Assembly (NCBI GenBank): GCA_934702165.1
Contig: CAKUYG010000126.1
Location: forward strand, 1 to 6,236
DNA length: 6,236 nt
Origin: an uncultured Bacteroidales bacterium
GTDB lineage: Bacteria; Bacteroidota; Bacteroidia; Bacteroidales; UBA932
Direction: 5' to 3'
In this document: positions 1 to 5,024 of the stretch, piece by piece
Numbering within the stretch: position 1 is the first letter of the stretch
Layout: every line of letters begins with the position of its first letter
Made by a program: the position numbers and the translations under genes
Notes under the pieces: generated by a model
What the model saw: only the letters and a program-made list of their open reading frames with translations
What the model was told of the DNA's origin: nothing
Database searches by the model: none

Positions 1-73
1 GGAGCGTGTCTCGCCCTATGAGAATGGACTTATTCAATTGTCTCTCTTTTAGTTATAATTCGCCGAACTCACG

Positions 74-346
74 TTAATTACAGTTTGTATTCCATGCATC
101 ACAATGGATATTAATGCCACCAGCGCAAACTGAACCCCAGTTATTTACAGCACAATTTCCTGTTTTAAGTCTAGAACAGTGACACGTGATATTAGGCCCG
201 AAGGTCTCATCATCTTTTCCAGCAGCCAAAGCTTCAATACTGTCAGTACCCACGGCGTCTTTAAATTCCTTAATCGCCAAAACAGTAGTTGCGGATGCTA
301 TACAGAAAAGCACTGCCGCAGCAAGAATAAATAAGTTTGTTTTCAT
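74..346 (-). CDS. NVEALM-like exported peptide 3, six-cysteine type
   Basis: A 90-residue small exported protein of the NVEALM type, of unknown function. Residues 1-25 are a signal peptide or N-terminal anchor (MKTN, then a hydrophobic run to about VLA). The motif that reads N-V-E-A-L in relatives appears here as TDSIEALAAG (residues 34-43), so the family call rests on leader, position and the E-A-L core. The rest is a polar, cysteine-rich domain with Cys at 55, 57, 65, 74, 82 and 89. Six cysteines suggest three disulfides after export (inference). It is much more divergent than peptides 1 and 2, which have two cysteines each. The ATG at 346 follows an A-rich leader and a good promoter at 380-410, so it is probably transcribed alone. 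The stop is TAA at 74-76. The D-S-I tripeptide (35-37) fits the known Bacteroides O-glycosylation motif D-(S/T)-(A/I/L/V/M/T); modification is untested. Confidence 0.82.
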   Translation of the reverse strand: MKTNLFILAAAVLFCIASATTVLAIKEFKDAVGTDSIEALAAGKDDETFGPNITCHCSRLKTGNCAVNNWGSVCAGGINIHCDAWNTNCN

Positions 347-379
347 CTGTTAACAAGGTTTTATTTTGTTTTTCTGCTA

Positions 380-410
380 CAAAATTAAGAAGTCCAAGAT
401 AAAATCCAAT
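380..410 (-). promoter_or_regulatory. Bacteroidetes-type promoter for peptide 3
   Basis: On the minus strand ATTG (410-407) is followed after exactly 19 bases by TAATTTTG (387-380). This matches the Bacteroidetes primary sigma consensus (about TTTG, 19-20 bases, TAnnTTTG), with a full match in the -7 box. Predicted transcription would start near 373, giving a leader of about 27 bases that is very A-rich, as is common for this phylum. It is the only convincing promoter I found in the window. Confidence 0.68.
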
Positions 411-672
411 AGACAAAACATTAAATAATTGTTAAAAATATGTTACGGCTAACCCTCTTATGATTTGAACACCCCCCACTATGAAATCTTCGGGAACAAA
501 TCCATCGTAACGGCCGACGGCGGTGATAGGGCGATGGCGATGGGCGATGATGGGCGCGGTGGTGGCGGACAACCTATTGGTTCTCATGGCATTAACGCTT
601 TTGCCTATACTATTTTCGGGATAGGACATTTATTCATTTTATTGATATACAGAAAGTTAACCGCCACCGCAA
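411..672 (-). other. Intergenic block without a supported gene
   Basis: This stretch separates the Wzy_C gene stop from the promoter of peptide 3. Positions about 500-600 are GC-rich with short CATCGCC-like repetition, flanked by AT-rich DNA. One minus-strand ORF (432-629, 65 codons, starting MSYPENS) has plausible codons but no signal peptide, membrane segment or motif I recognise. Its product is basic, with a HRHR run. A plus-strand frame here has no ATG start. An imperfect inverted repeat joins 556-568 and 661-670 (GCGGTGG(TGG)CGG against CCGCCACCGC), about 90 bases apart. It has no following T-run, so I do not call it a terminator. The block may be decayed coding DNA or a non-coding spacer. 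Confidence 0.4.
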
Positions 673-2133
673 TTATCCAGGCCGAAACAGCGACAGACCA
701 CATGAGCCACTTTTGTTGGCCGCCTGCAGGTATTTCAGCGAATCCAGCGACGCGGCGGCCTCATTCCTGAGTTTCAACATATTGCGATGTCCTTCGCGGA
801 CCGGCATCGAGACAATTTTCTCTCCGATGCGGATAGCCTCAGCATCATCTCCGCAACGTATTTTGAGCCGCATCAGACGCACGAGCGGATATATGCGGCA
901 GGGAACCATGTACCATGCGGTAAGGTACTCGTCCTCAGCCGCTTCATTATTACCAAGGGCTTCGGAATTGCGCCCCATGATGACATGGAACATAGGGTCG
1001 GAAGAAATCTGCGAACCGCGTTCAAGAACCTCATAGCTTTCTTCATATTGCTCGGACCGATAGAGAATATACCCCCGACTGTAGAGTTCACGATACGCGC
1101 TTCTGTCGATCAGACCGCCCACAAGCCGCGAAGGATGCATCACGGTGAAAAGCGCGACCGCCGACCCGGCCACAGCAAGAGCGCGCAGGCAGATGTTTTT
1201 CCTGCCGAGAGCCACACGATTCCGGGACGGGACGGCGGAAGCAAGAAAAACAAGCAGCAGGACGGAAGTCTGCGCCACACTCAACGGATACGAAGCCAAC
1301 GCAAAAACAGCCCACGCAATCAGCCCGGGAGCCATCAGATCCCTGCGCCTGACAAGAGAGAAAATCGCCACGGCCATCACGGCCAAAGAGAGGACAAGCC
1401 CAGACACGCCAGTCTCCATCCCTATGCCAAGGTATTCATTGAACGGGAATTCCGGACAACCGGCCACACGCACGATAGACTCGGGCACATCGTGCAGGTG
1501 CTCCCGGAAAAATCTTTCCTGCATCTTGCCGTATGTCCCAAGAGCTGTTCCCGGCCCCGTGCCAAGAGGATGCTCAGAGATGGCTATGGCCTCTATCCGC
1601 CAGATGTGCAGGCGCCCAAGAGCAGAGTCACGCTTCATCATAAAAGCGCCGCCGACAGCGATAAGAGCAAGACCGGCCAAAACGCCGCACAGCAACAGAT
1701 GGCGATGAATCCACGTCCGCAACCTCCTGTCCATCAACAAAGAGAGCAGCAGAGAGACGGCAAGAGCAATCCACGCGGCGCGGCTCATCGACGCCGGGAG
1801 CACCAGCAGGCCCAAAGTGAAATTCAGAACGGCAATACTGAACATCACAGCACGATAAAAGCCCCGGCGACATCTCCAAAACCTCATAAGATAAGCTCCT
1901 GACACAGCCATCGTCATCGCGATGAAACCGCCGTAAGGTCCGGGATTCTCGAAGTGTCCGGTCAGCACAAAAGCCGAATTCAGAGAAGGCCTCAAACCAA
2001 GAATCTGCAACAGTCCATAAGCCGCCTCGTACGCGCCCCACAAACATACTGTAGCAAAAGCCACAGCCCGTACCGGAACGCGCCCAAACCTGAAAACCAG
2101 GCAAAGACCTATGAACAACAGCAGATACTCCAT
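673..2133 (-). CDS. Wzy_C (O-antigen ligase/polymerase superfamily) membrane protein with TPR tail
   Basis: A 486-residue polytopic inner-membrane protein of the O-antigen ligase/polymerase/PglL superfamily, whose members transfer or polymerise lipid-linked glycans on the periplasmic side. About ten membrane segments are visible before residue 335. Family motifs are TGHFENPGPYGGF (58-70), SRAAWIAL (117-124), HPLGTGPG at the start of the large loop's core (189-196) and FNEYLGIGMETGVSGL (231-246). Residues about 345-465 form helical TPR-like repeats (e.g. ALGNNEAAEDEYLTAW), presumably periplasmic. The loop motif has F-N-E where ligases usually have H-N, so the usual histidine is absent. I chose the ATG at 2133, although the frame stays open to a GTG at 2217, because MEYLLLFIGL begins a membrane helix and the ATG overlaps the upstream stop as TAATG. 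The N-terminus looks short; the 49-residue ORF just upstream may be its missing part. Substrate is unknown, and no other glycan-synthesis genes are present here. Confidence 0.85.
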   Translation of the reverse strand: MEYLLLFIGLCLVFRFGRVPVRAVAFATVCLWGAYEAAYGLLQILGLRPSLNSAFVLTGHFENPGPYGGFIAMTMAVSGAYLMRFWRCRRGFYRAVMFSIAVLNFTLGLLVLPASMSRAAWIALAVSLLLSLLMDRRLRTWIHRHLLLCGVLAGLALIAVGGAFMMKRDSALGRLHIWRIEAIAISEHPLGTGPGTALGTYGKMQERFFREHLHDVPESIVRVAGCPEFPFNEYLGIGMETGVSGLVLSLAVMAVAIFSLVRRRDLMAPGLIAWAVFALASYPLSVAQTSVLLLVFLASAVPSRNRVALGRKNICLRALAVAGSAVALFTVMHPSRLVGGLIDRSAYRELYSRGYILYRSEQYEESYEVLERGSQISSDPMFHVIMGRNSEALGNNEAAEDEYLTAWYMVPCRIYPLVRLMRLKIRCGDDAEAIRIGEKIVSMPVREGHRNMLKLRNEAAASLDSLKYLQAANKSGSCGLSLFRPG

Positions 2134-2282
2134 TATTTCAATCTCAAGTGCACGACCACAGGGCCGGCATCCGAACTTCTGTACAGAACGAGTCCGAAAA
2201 CGCCTCCCGTACACCACAAGGCCATATTCTGTACCGCAAACAAAACATCGGACGCCAAAGAATCACCATCACTCAAGCTCAT
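2133..2282 (-). CDS. 49-residue ORF overlapping both neighbours; possible split N-terminus of the Wzy_C protein
   Basis: This ORF starts with ATG at 2282, 14 bases inside the end of propeller B, and ends TAA at 2133-2135, sharing one base with the ATG of the Wzy_C gene (TAATG). It begins MSLSDGDSLASD, continues through one hydrophobic stretch (MALWCTGGVFGLVLY, about residues 20-34) and ends in a short basic tail, VVVHLRLK. It matches no family I recognise as a stand-alone protein. Two readings fit. It may be a small membrane protein translated by coupling to both neighbours. Alternatively it may be the first membrane segment of the Wzy_C protein, split off by a frameshift: a -1 shift near the stop would read HLRLEIMEYLLLFIGL without a break. 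Codon choice resembles the neighbouring genes. Without it there would be a 135-base gap in an otherwise gap-free operon, which supports coding. Confidence 0.5.
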   Translation of the reverse strand: MSLSDGDSLASDVLFAVQNMALWCTGGVFGLVLYRSSDAGPVVVHLRLK

Positions 2283-3351
2283 ACCTGACCATCACATCAT
2301 CGCCCGTCTCAAGATTCAACGTGGTTGTATATAGATACTTGTCGTCCGAGGATGGACAGAATGTGCTATAGGGCCTGTCTGTGCGGATGCACTTTATGAA
2401 GTGCCCGTCCCAATCATATATCTCTATCTCGTCGAAACAGTAAGACGGATACCCCTTATATTCCTCCGATTCCCCAGAATCATCACGATACAACTTAGCA
2501 TATATACGCTCATCCGTGCACTTGATTATAATTCCAGCATATTGCGTTTTATCATAACGCACATTATGATTCTGAGAAGTAAATTTCGGCAAGACATTAT
2601 ATATCAGATTTTTCACAGTGATATTGCTCCCATCAATTCCCATTATAGCCAGATATCGACCCCTATTTGCAGCATAAGCAAAAATCTCATCGGGACCTGA
2701 CCCTAAAGAAGAGTTCATATATACCATCTGCTTCACCTCCGCCTCGCATTCATTGCCATCATCGGGCCAAAAAACCATCGGCGTCACCACAGAATTGTTG
2801 AAATCAAGCAAAGAAAAAATCTGCTCTTTCCCAGGCTCTCCCGCACAAGCAACGAAGCAACCAGGGGAACTGCGGATAAAATAACCCACAGTACGCATCT
2901 GCGGAAAGCCGGAACCCGTATAATGCTTCCAGCAGGAATAATCGGACAATGCTCCGGCCTTCTTCAATGGAATCCCATACAATGCCGTGAAACCCATCGG
3001 ATTAGAATCCATCACGAACAGGCTGTCGCCACCGACGCAGTAGTTGGCATAGATGAACTCATAAGGCCCGCGGCCTTTCTTGATACCACGATCCAGCACC
3101 TCAACACTGTCACCATCAACCCTGCACAACGCAATTTTCGCATTGTTGTCTGACGTCTTTACGAGCAACAGATCATCATACGAAGACAGCAATACAGGAG
3201 ATGGGACTTGAATGCCATCAAAATGCAGGACTTCTCCCGACAGTTCCTCTGTAACAGGTTTCCGTTCATTCATCGCCGCATTCTTCCGTTGACACGAAAC
3301 AGCCAACGGAAGAAGAAGCGAAAACAAAATCAAGATAGAAATGCTCCTCAT
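2269..3351 (-). CDS. Six-bladed beta-propeller lipoprotein B (TolB-like/BF3164 type)
   Basis: A 360-residue lipoprotein with a TolB-like six-bladed propeller of the kind abundant in Bacteroidales. The N-terminus is a clear lipoprotein signal: hydrophobic residues 4-18 and lipobox LAVSC with Cys20 as the lipidation site. The mature start QRKNAAMNERK lacks the acidic S-D-E-type surface-export signal, so a periplasmic-facing location is more likely (inference). Family hallmarks are KKGRGPYEF (91-99, the GxGPxEF blade motif), DEIEIYDWDGHFIK (307-320) and a closing blade SSDDKYLYTTTLNLETGDD (334-352). No catalytic residues are evident, and such propellers are usually considered binding or scaffold modules. 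The ATG at 3351 lies 6 bases after the stop of the 29-residue mini-ORF, with AGGA a few bases upstream. The 3' end overlaps the 49-residue ORF. It is clearly divergent from propeller A, so it is not a recent copy of it. Confidence 0.9.
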   Translation of the reverse strand: MRSISILILFSLLLPLAVSCQRKNAAMNERKPVTEELSGEVLHFDGIQVPSPVLLSSYDDLLLVKTSDNNAKIALCRVDGDSVEVLDRGIKKGRGPYEFIYANYCVGGDSLFVMDSNPMGFTALYGIPLKKAGALSDYSCWKHYTGSGFPQMRTVGYFIRSSPGCFVACAGEPGKEQIFSLLDFNNSVVTPMVFWPDDGNECEAEVKQMVYMNSSLGSGPDEIFAYAANRGRYLAIMGIDGSNITVKNLIYNVLPKFTSQNHNVRYDKTQYAGIIIKCTDERIYAKLYRDDSGESEEYKGYPSYCFDEIEIYDWDGHFIKCIRTDRPYSTFCPSSDDKYLYTTTLNLETGDDVMVRYELE

Positions 3352-3357
3352 TTGTTC

Positions 3358-3447
3358 CTATGCACTTTCGTTGTACATTGTCCAGCAGGCGGCCGCGCCT
3401 GCGGCCAGAATGATTGCGGCCGATGCCGCGACAAGTGCTTTTTTCAT
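3358..3447 (-). pseudogene. Leader-only NVEAL-type mini-ORF (29 residues), truncated duplicate of peptide 1
   Basis: The ORF runs from ATG at 3447 to TAG at 3358-3360. Its product begins MKKALVAASAAIILAAGAA and ends ACWTMYNESA. The first 25 residues match the leader of peptide 1 (4730-4960) at 22 positions, and the DNA is about 95% identical over 76 bases. The mature region with the N-x-E-A-L motif and the two cysteines is missing: after CWTMYNES the frame stops, and no remnant of it is seen in any frame before propeller B begins at 3351. It sits 5 bases after peptide 2 and 6 bases before propeller B, with start and stop intact. The simplest reading is a partly deleted third peptide gene that kept its place in the operon. 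A functional 29-residue membrane peptide, or use as a translational coupler for propeller B, is also possible. Confidence 0.62.
3372..3447 (-). repeat. 76-base direct repeat, copy 1 (mini-ORF leader)
   Basis: This stretch matches 4885-4960 in the same orientation with 4 mismatches in 76 bases, all transitions. Both copies end at the start codon of their ORF, so the shared DNA encodes precisely a signal-peptide-like leader. Similarity fades within about 10 bases past the CWTMY codons and does not extend upstream of either ATG. Confidence 0.9.
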
Positions 3448-3452
3448 TAGGG

Positions 3453-3677
3453 CTACTGATAAATCCTTACTTCACGGAACTCATTTGTGTGAGTAAGAGG
3501 GCAGTACAAGTTGCCGGTTCCGTCACATTCAATCACACCGGACACACTTTCGCTTGACAACAAGGCCTCGACATTCTCATCCAGAAAGTCATCATTCGGC
3601 AATACGGATGCGACAATGACAGACGCGGCCACAAAAGCCACTATTACGCCTGCAATCATTAAAAATCTCTTTTTCAT
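3453..3677 (-). CDS. NVEALM-family exported peptide 2
   Basis: A 74-residue exported small protein. Residues 4-27 are a hydrophobic leader without cysteine (MKKRFLMIAGVIVAFVAASV). Then comes the acidic family motif DDFLDENVEALLSS (29-42), where N-V-E-A-L is canonical. The C-terminal domain carries two cysteines in GVIECDGTGNLYCPLTHT (47-64), followed by NEFREV. This domain is a close relative of the one in peptide 1 (shared VS-x-VI-x-C, YCPLT-x-T-x-EF-x-EV), while the leader differs. Two cysteines seven residues apart could form one disulfide (inference). The ATG at 3677 lies 9 bases after the stop of propeller A, with an A-rich spacer instead of a Shine-Dalgarno. The TAG stop lies 5 bases before the mini-ORF. 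The role is unknown; position suggests it is made together with the propellers and may be their ligand. Confidence 0.88.
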   Translation of the reverse strand: MKKRFLMIAGVIVAFVAASVIVASVLPNDDFLDENVEALLSSESVSGVIECDGTGNLYCPLTHTNEFREVRIYQ

Positions 3678-3686
3678 TGTGTTAAT

Positions 3687-4733
3687 TTAGAATTTGAACG
3701 AATAAAAAATATTATCAGAGTCAGAATCTATCGCAACCATCCTTGACAAAGAAGAATCTATACAGAGGCTGCATACTGGCCTGTCAAGATGGTATTCTGC
3801 CAGCAAAGCCCCCACGAGATCATAGACTCTTACGACATTTCCTCCATAAGGGACATCCTCTCCGCTACGAATGAGACGGGACTGCTCTTTTCTGTCGGCA
3901 CCTGAATACAAGGCATAAATCCGGGAATCATCTATAATCACGTCAAAATAGCCGTCAATCCGGCCCACAGATACAGACTTCCCTTCTTTATACACATCGG
4001 GGAAACCTCCAGAGCCGACGATCACCCTTCTGCTCATGTCAGACACGTCGAAAATCTCAATGACATCTCCGAGCATAGTGGCCGATACCGCAACACCGTC
4101 ATCAGCATCGTATGCCAGCACGGACTGCCACAAAGTAGGCAAATATTCAGAAGGAATCTTCTCTGATACCGCCGTCTTGTCTTCCACCAGACCATACGAA
4201 GAATTCCTCAACACGGAACCATCTCTGGAAACAACTGAAAAACGAGAATCCGATGAAGCATATACTGAAACGATCTCAGATTCGCCAAAATCACAAGACA
4301 GGAGAGGATCACGAAGACCCTCGTACCTCCGGATAGACGAAGGCGCTTTTTTCGAATCAAATATATCCCTCAGACAATAACTATAAATTGATTTTGAAGA
4401 CATTTCCATAATGGAAAGAGTATCGCCAAAAACTTCAAACGCAGAGATCCCAAGAATTTCACCAGCTCCGCGTCCACGCCGCCCCACAGACGCAAGATAC
4501 TCGAATTCAGGATATTTGAATATCTGGAGCATCTCGTCGTCGCGAGTCTGAAGAACAGCAAGAGAATCAAATATCCTTATTTTAGAGGGAAAGCGGAACA
4601 ACAGTGAATCCTCACCTATAAAATGCATCGGTTCCGAAACGAGGTTCGTCACCTTGGCCTCCTGCCCAGAACGACATCCTATGACAAGAAATACCAAGAG
4701 CATATAAAGACACAGTAAAGAAGACCGGCTCAT
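3687..4733 (-). CDS. Six-bladed beta-propeller lipoprotein A (BF3164/TolB-like type)
   Basis: A 348-residue lipoprotein of the Bacteroidales TolB-like propeller group, resembling BF3164-type proteins. The frame is open to 4808, but I place the start at the ATG at 4733. It gives a proper lipoprotein signal (MSRSSLLCLYMLLVFLVIGC, lipobox VIGC, Cys20) and overlaps the stop of peptide 1 as ATGA, a classic coupling arrangement. Family marks are the blade motif GRRGRGAGEI (84-93), RIYALYSG (271-278) and VVRVYDLVGALLAEYHLDRPV (300-320, interrupted as VVRVYDLVGALL and AEYHLDRPV). The mature protein is rich in Asp and Ser and holds three D-(S/T)-L tripeptides (42, 56, 104) that fit the Bacteroides O-glycosylation motif. 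No enzyme signature is visible. It should be a lipid-anchored periplasmic or outer-membrane binding protein, possibly for the peptide encoded just upstream. Confidence 0.9.
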   Translation of the reverse strand: MSRSSLLCLYMLLVFLVIGCRSGQEAKVTNLVSEPMHFIGEDSLLFRFPSKIRIFDSLAVLQTRDDEMLQIFKYPEFEYLASVGRRGRGAGEILGISAFEVFGDTLSIMEMSSKSIYSYCLRDIFDSKKAPSSIRRYEGLRDPLLSCDFGESEIVSVYASSDSRFSVVSRDGSVLRNSSYGLVEDKTAVSEKIPSEYLPTLWQSVLAYDADDGVAVSATMLGDVIEIFDVSDMSRRVIVGSGGFPDVYKEGKSVSVGRIDGYFDVIIDDSRIYALYSGADRKEQSRLIRSGEDVPYGGNVVRVYDLVGALLAEYHLDRPVCSLCIDSSLSRMVAIDSDSDNIFYSFKF

Positions 4734-4960
4734 AATTGCGAATAGGTCACTTCCTTGAACTCGCTCGTATTCGTCAGAGGACAATAAATACGTCCTTCCC
4801 CGGCACAATTGATTACGGCTGAAACACCCTCGTTATCCATCAATGCCTCCAGATTTTCATTGAAGAACTCATCTTCACTTCCTCTGTACATTGTCCAGCA
4901 GGTGGCCGCGCCTGCAGCCAGAATGATTGCGGCCGATGCCGCGATAAGTACTTTTTTCAT
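4730..4960 (-). CDS. NVEALM-family exported peptide 1
   Basis: A 76-residue exported small protein. An in-frame start at 5002 exists, but the ATG at 4960 is preferred because it begins MKKVLIAASAAIILAAGAAT, a typical leader, whereas the extra 14 residues are AT-rich leader DNA. The leader ends CWTMYRGS, then DEFFNENLEALMD (30-42) carries the family motif as N-L-E-A-L-M. The mature domain INCAGEGRIYCPLTNT (50-65) has Cys52 and Cys60 and parallels peptide 2 closely. Cys21 in the leader sits in a poor lipobox (AATC), so lipidation is doubtful, and a retained N-terminal membrane anchor is possible. The stop TGA overlaps the start of propeller A as ATGA. No clear promoter is seen in the 64 bases upstream, so it may be transcribed with the upstream transglutaminase-like gene. 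Confidence 0.88.
   Translation of the reverse strand: MKKVLIAASAAIILAAGAATCWTMYRGSEDEFFNENLEALMDNEGVSAVINCAGEGRIYCPLTNTSEFKEVTYSQL
4885..4960 (-). repeat. 76-base direct repeat, copy 2 (leader of peptide 1)
   Basis: This is the partner of 3372-3447, in the same orientation and about 1.5 kb away. It encodes residues 1-25 of peptide 1. Recombination between the copies would remove peptide 2, propeller A and the mature part of peptide 1, leaving the leader-only ORF in front of propeller B. Confidence 0.9.
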
Positions 4961-5024
4961 AAAAGTTTGATTTTTAATTAATAATATTACCCTCCGGAAC
5001 ACCCGTCAGGCTTCGTTTTCCGTC
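4961..5024 (-). other. AT-rich spacer before the peptide/propeller array
   Basis: These 64 bases separate the transglutaminase-like gene from peptide 1. The half near 5000-5024 has moderate GC with only weak pairing (CGGAA with TTCCG, large loop). The half next to peptide 1 is strongly AT-rich and includes the palindrome TAATATTATTA. No TAnnTTTG box and no stem followed by a T-run are visible, so I can assert neither a promoter nor a terminator. Read-through from upstream is plausible. Confidence 0.45.

Noticed and set aside
432..629. Minus-strand 65-codon ORF as a named gene
   Set aside because: Codons are plausible, but there is no signal peptide, domain or recognisable motif, and the start overlaps other short frames. 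It is described in the intergenic entry and not called as a gene.
556..670. Spaced inverted repeat as operon terminator
   Set aside because: The arms are simple GGTGGCGG-type sequence, the loop is about 90 bases, there is a 3-base bulge, and no T-run follows on either strand.
465..770. Plus-strand frame running from the intergenic block into the Wzy_C 3' end, with a Gly-rich and a hydrophobic part
   Set aside because: It has only a TTG start, no upstream signals, and runs antisense into a well-supported gene. The hydrophobic part alone is not sufficient support.
1145..1708. Plus-strand open frame of 187 codons
   Set aside because: Antisense shadow of the same Wzy_C gene, Arg/Ala/Pro-rich, without family features; the minus-strand frame has clear Wzy_C motifs.
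787..1902. Long plus-strand open frame of about 370 codons
   Set aside because: It lies antisense to the Wzy_C/TPR gene. Its translation is low-complexity and rich in His, Arg, Gln and Pro, with no motif or signal. It is a shadow of GC-rich coding DNA.
2134..2217. Upstream GTG start for the Wzy_C gene
   Set aside because: It would add 28 basic, Cys/Arg-rich residues before a membrane helix, and the overlapping 49-residue frame reads more like protein in this segment.
4734..4808. Upstream extension of propeller A to the start at 4808
   Set aside because: The added 25 residues would bury the lipoprotein signal and overlap most of peptide 1's 3' half. The ATG at 4733 gives a correct lipobox and an ATGA junction.
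4961..5024. Promoter for the peptide/propeller operon
   Set aside because: AT-rich with a TAATATTATTA palindrome, but no TAnnTTTG box with a properly spaced upstream element could be found.
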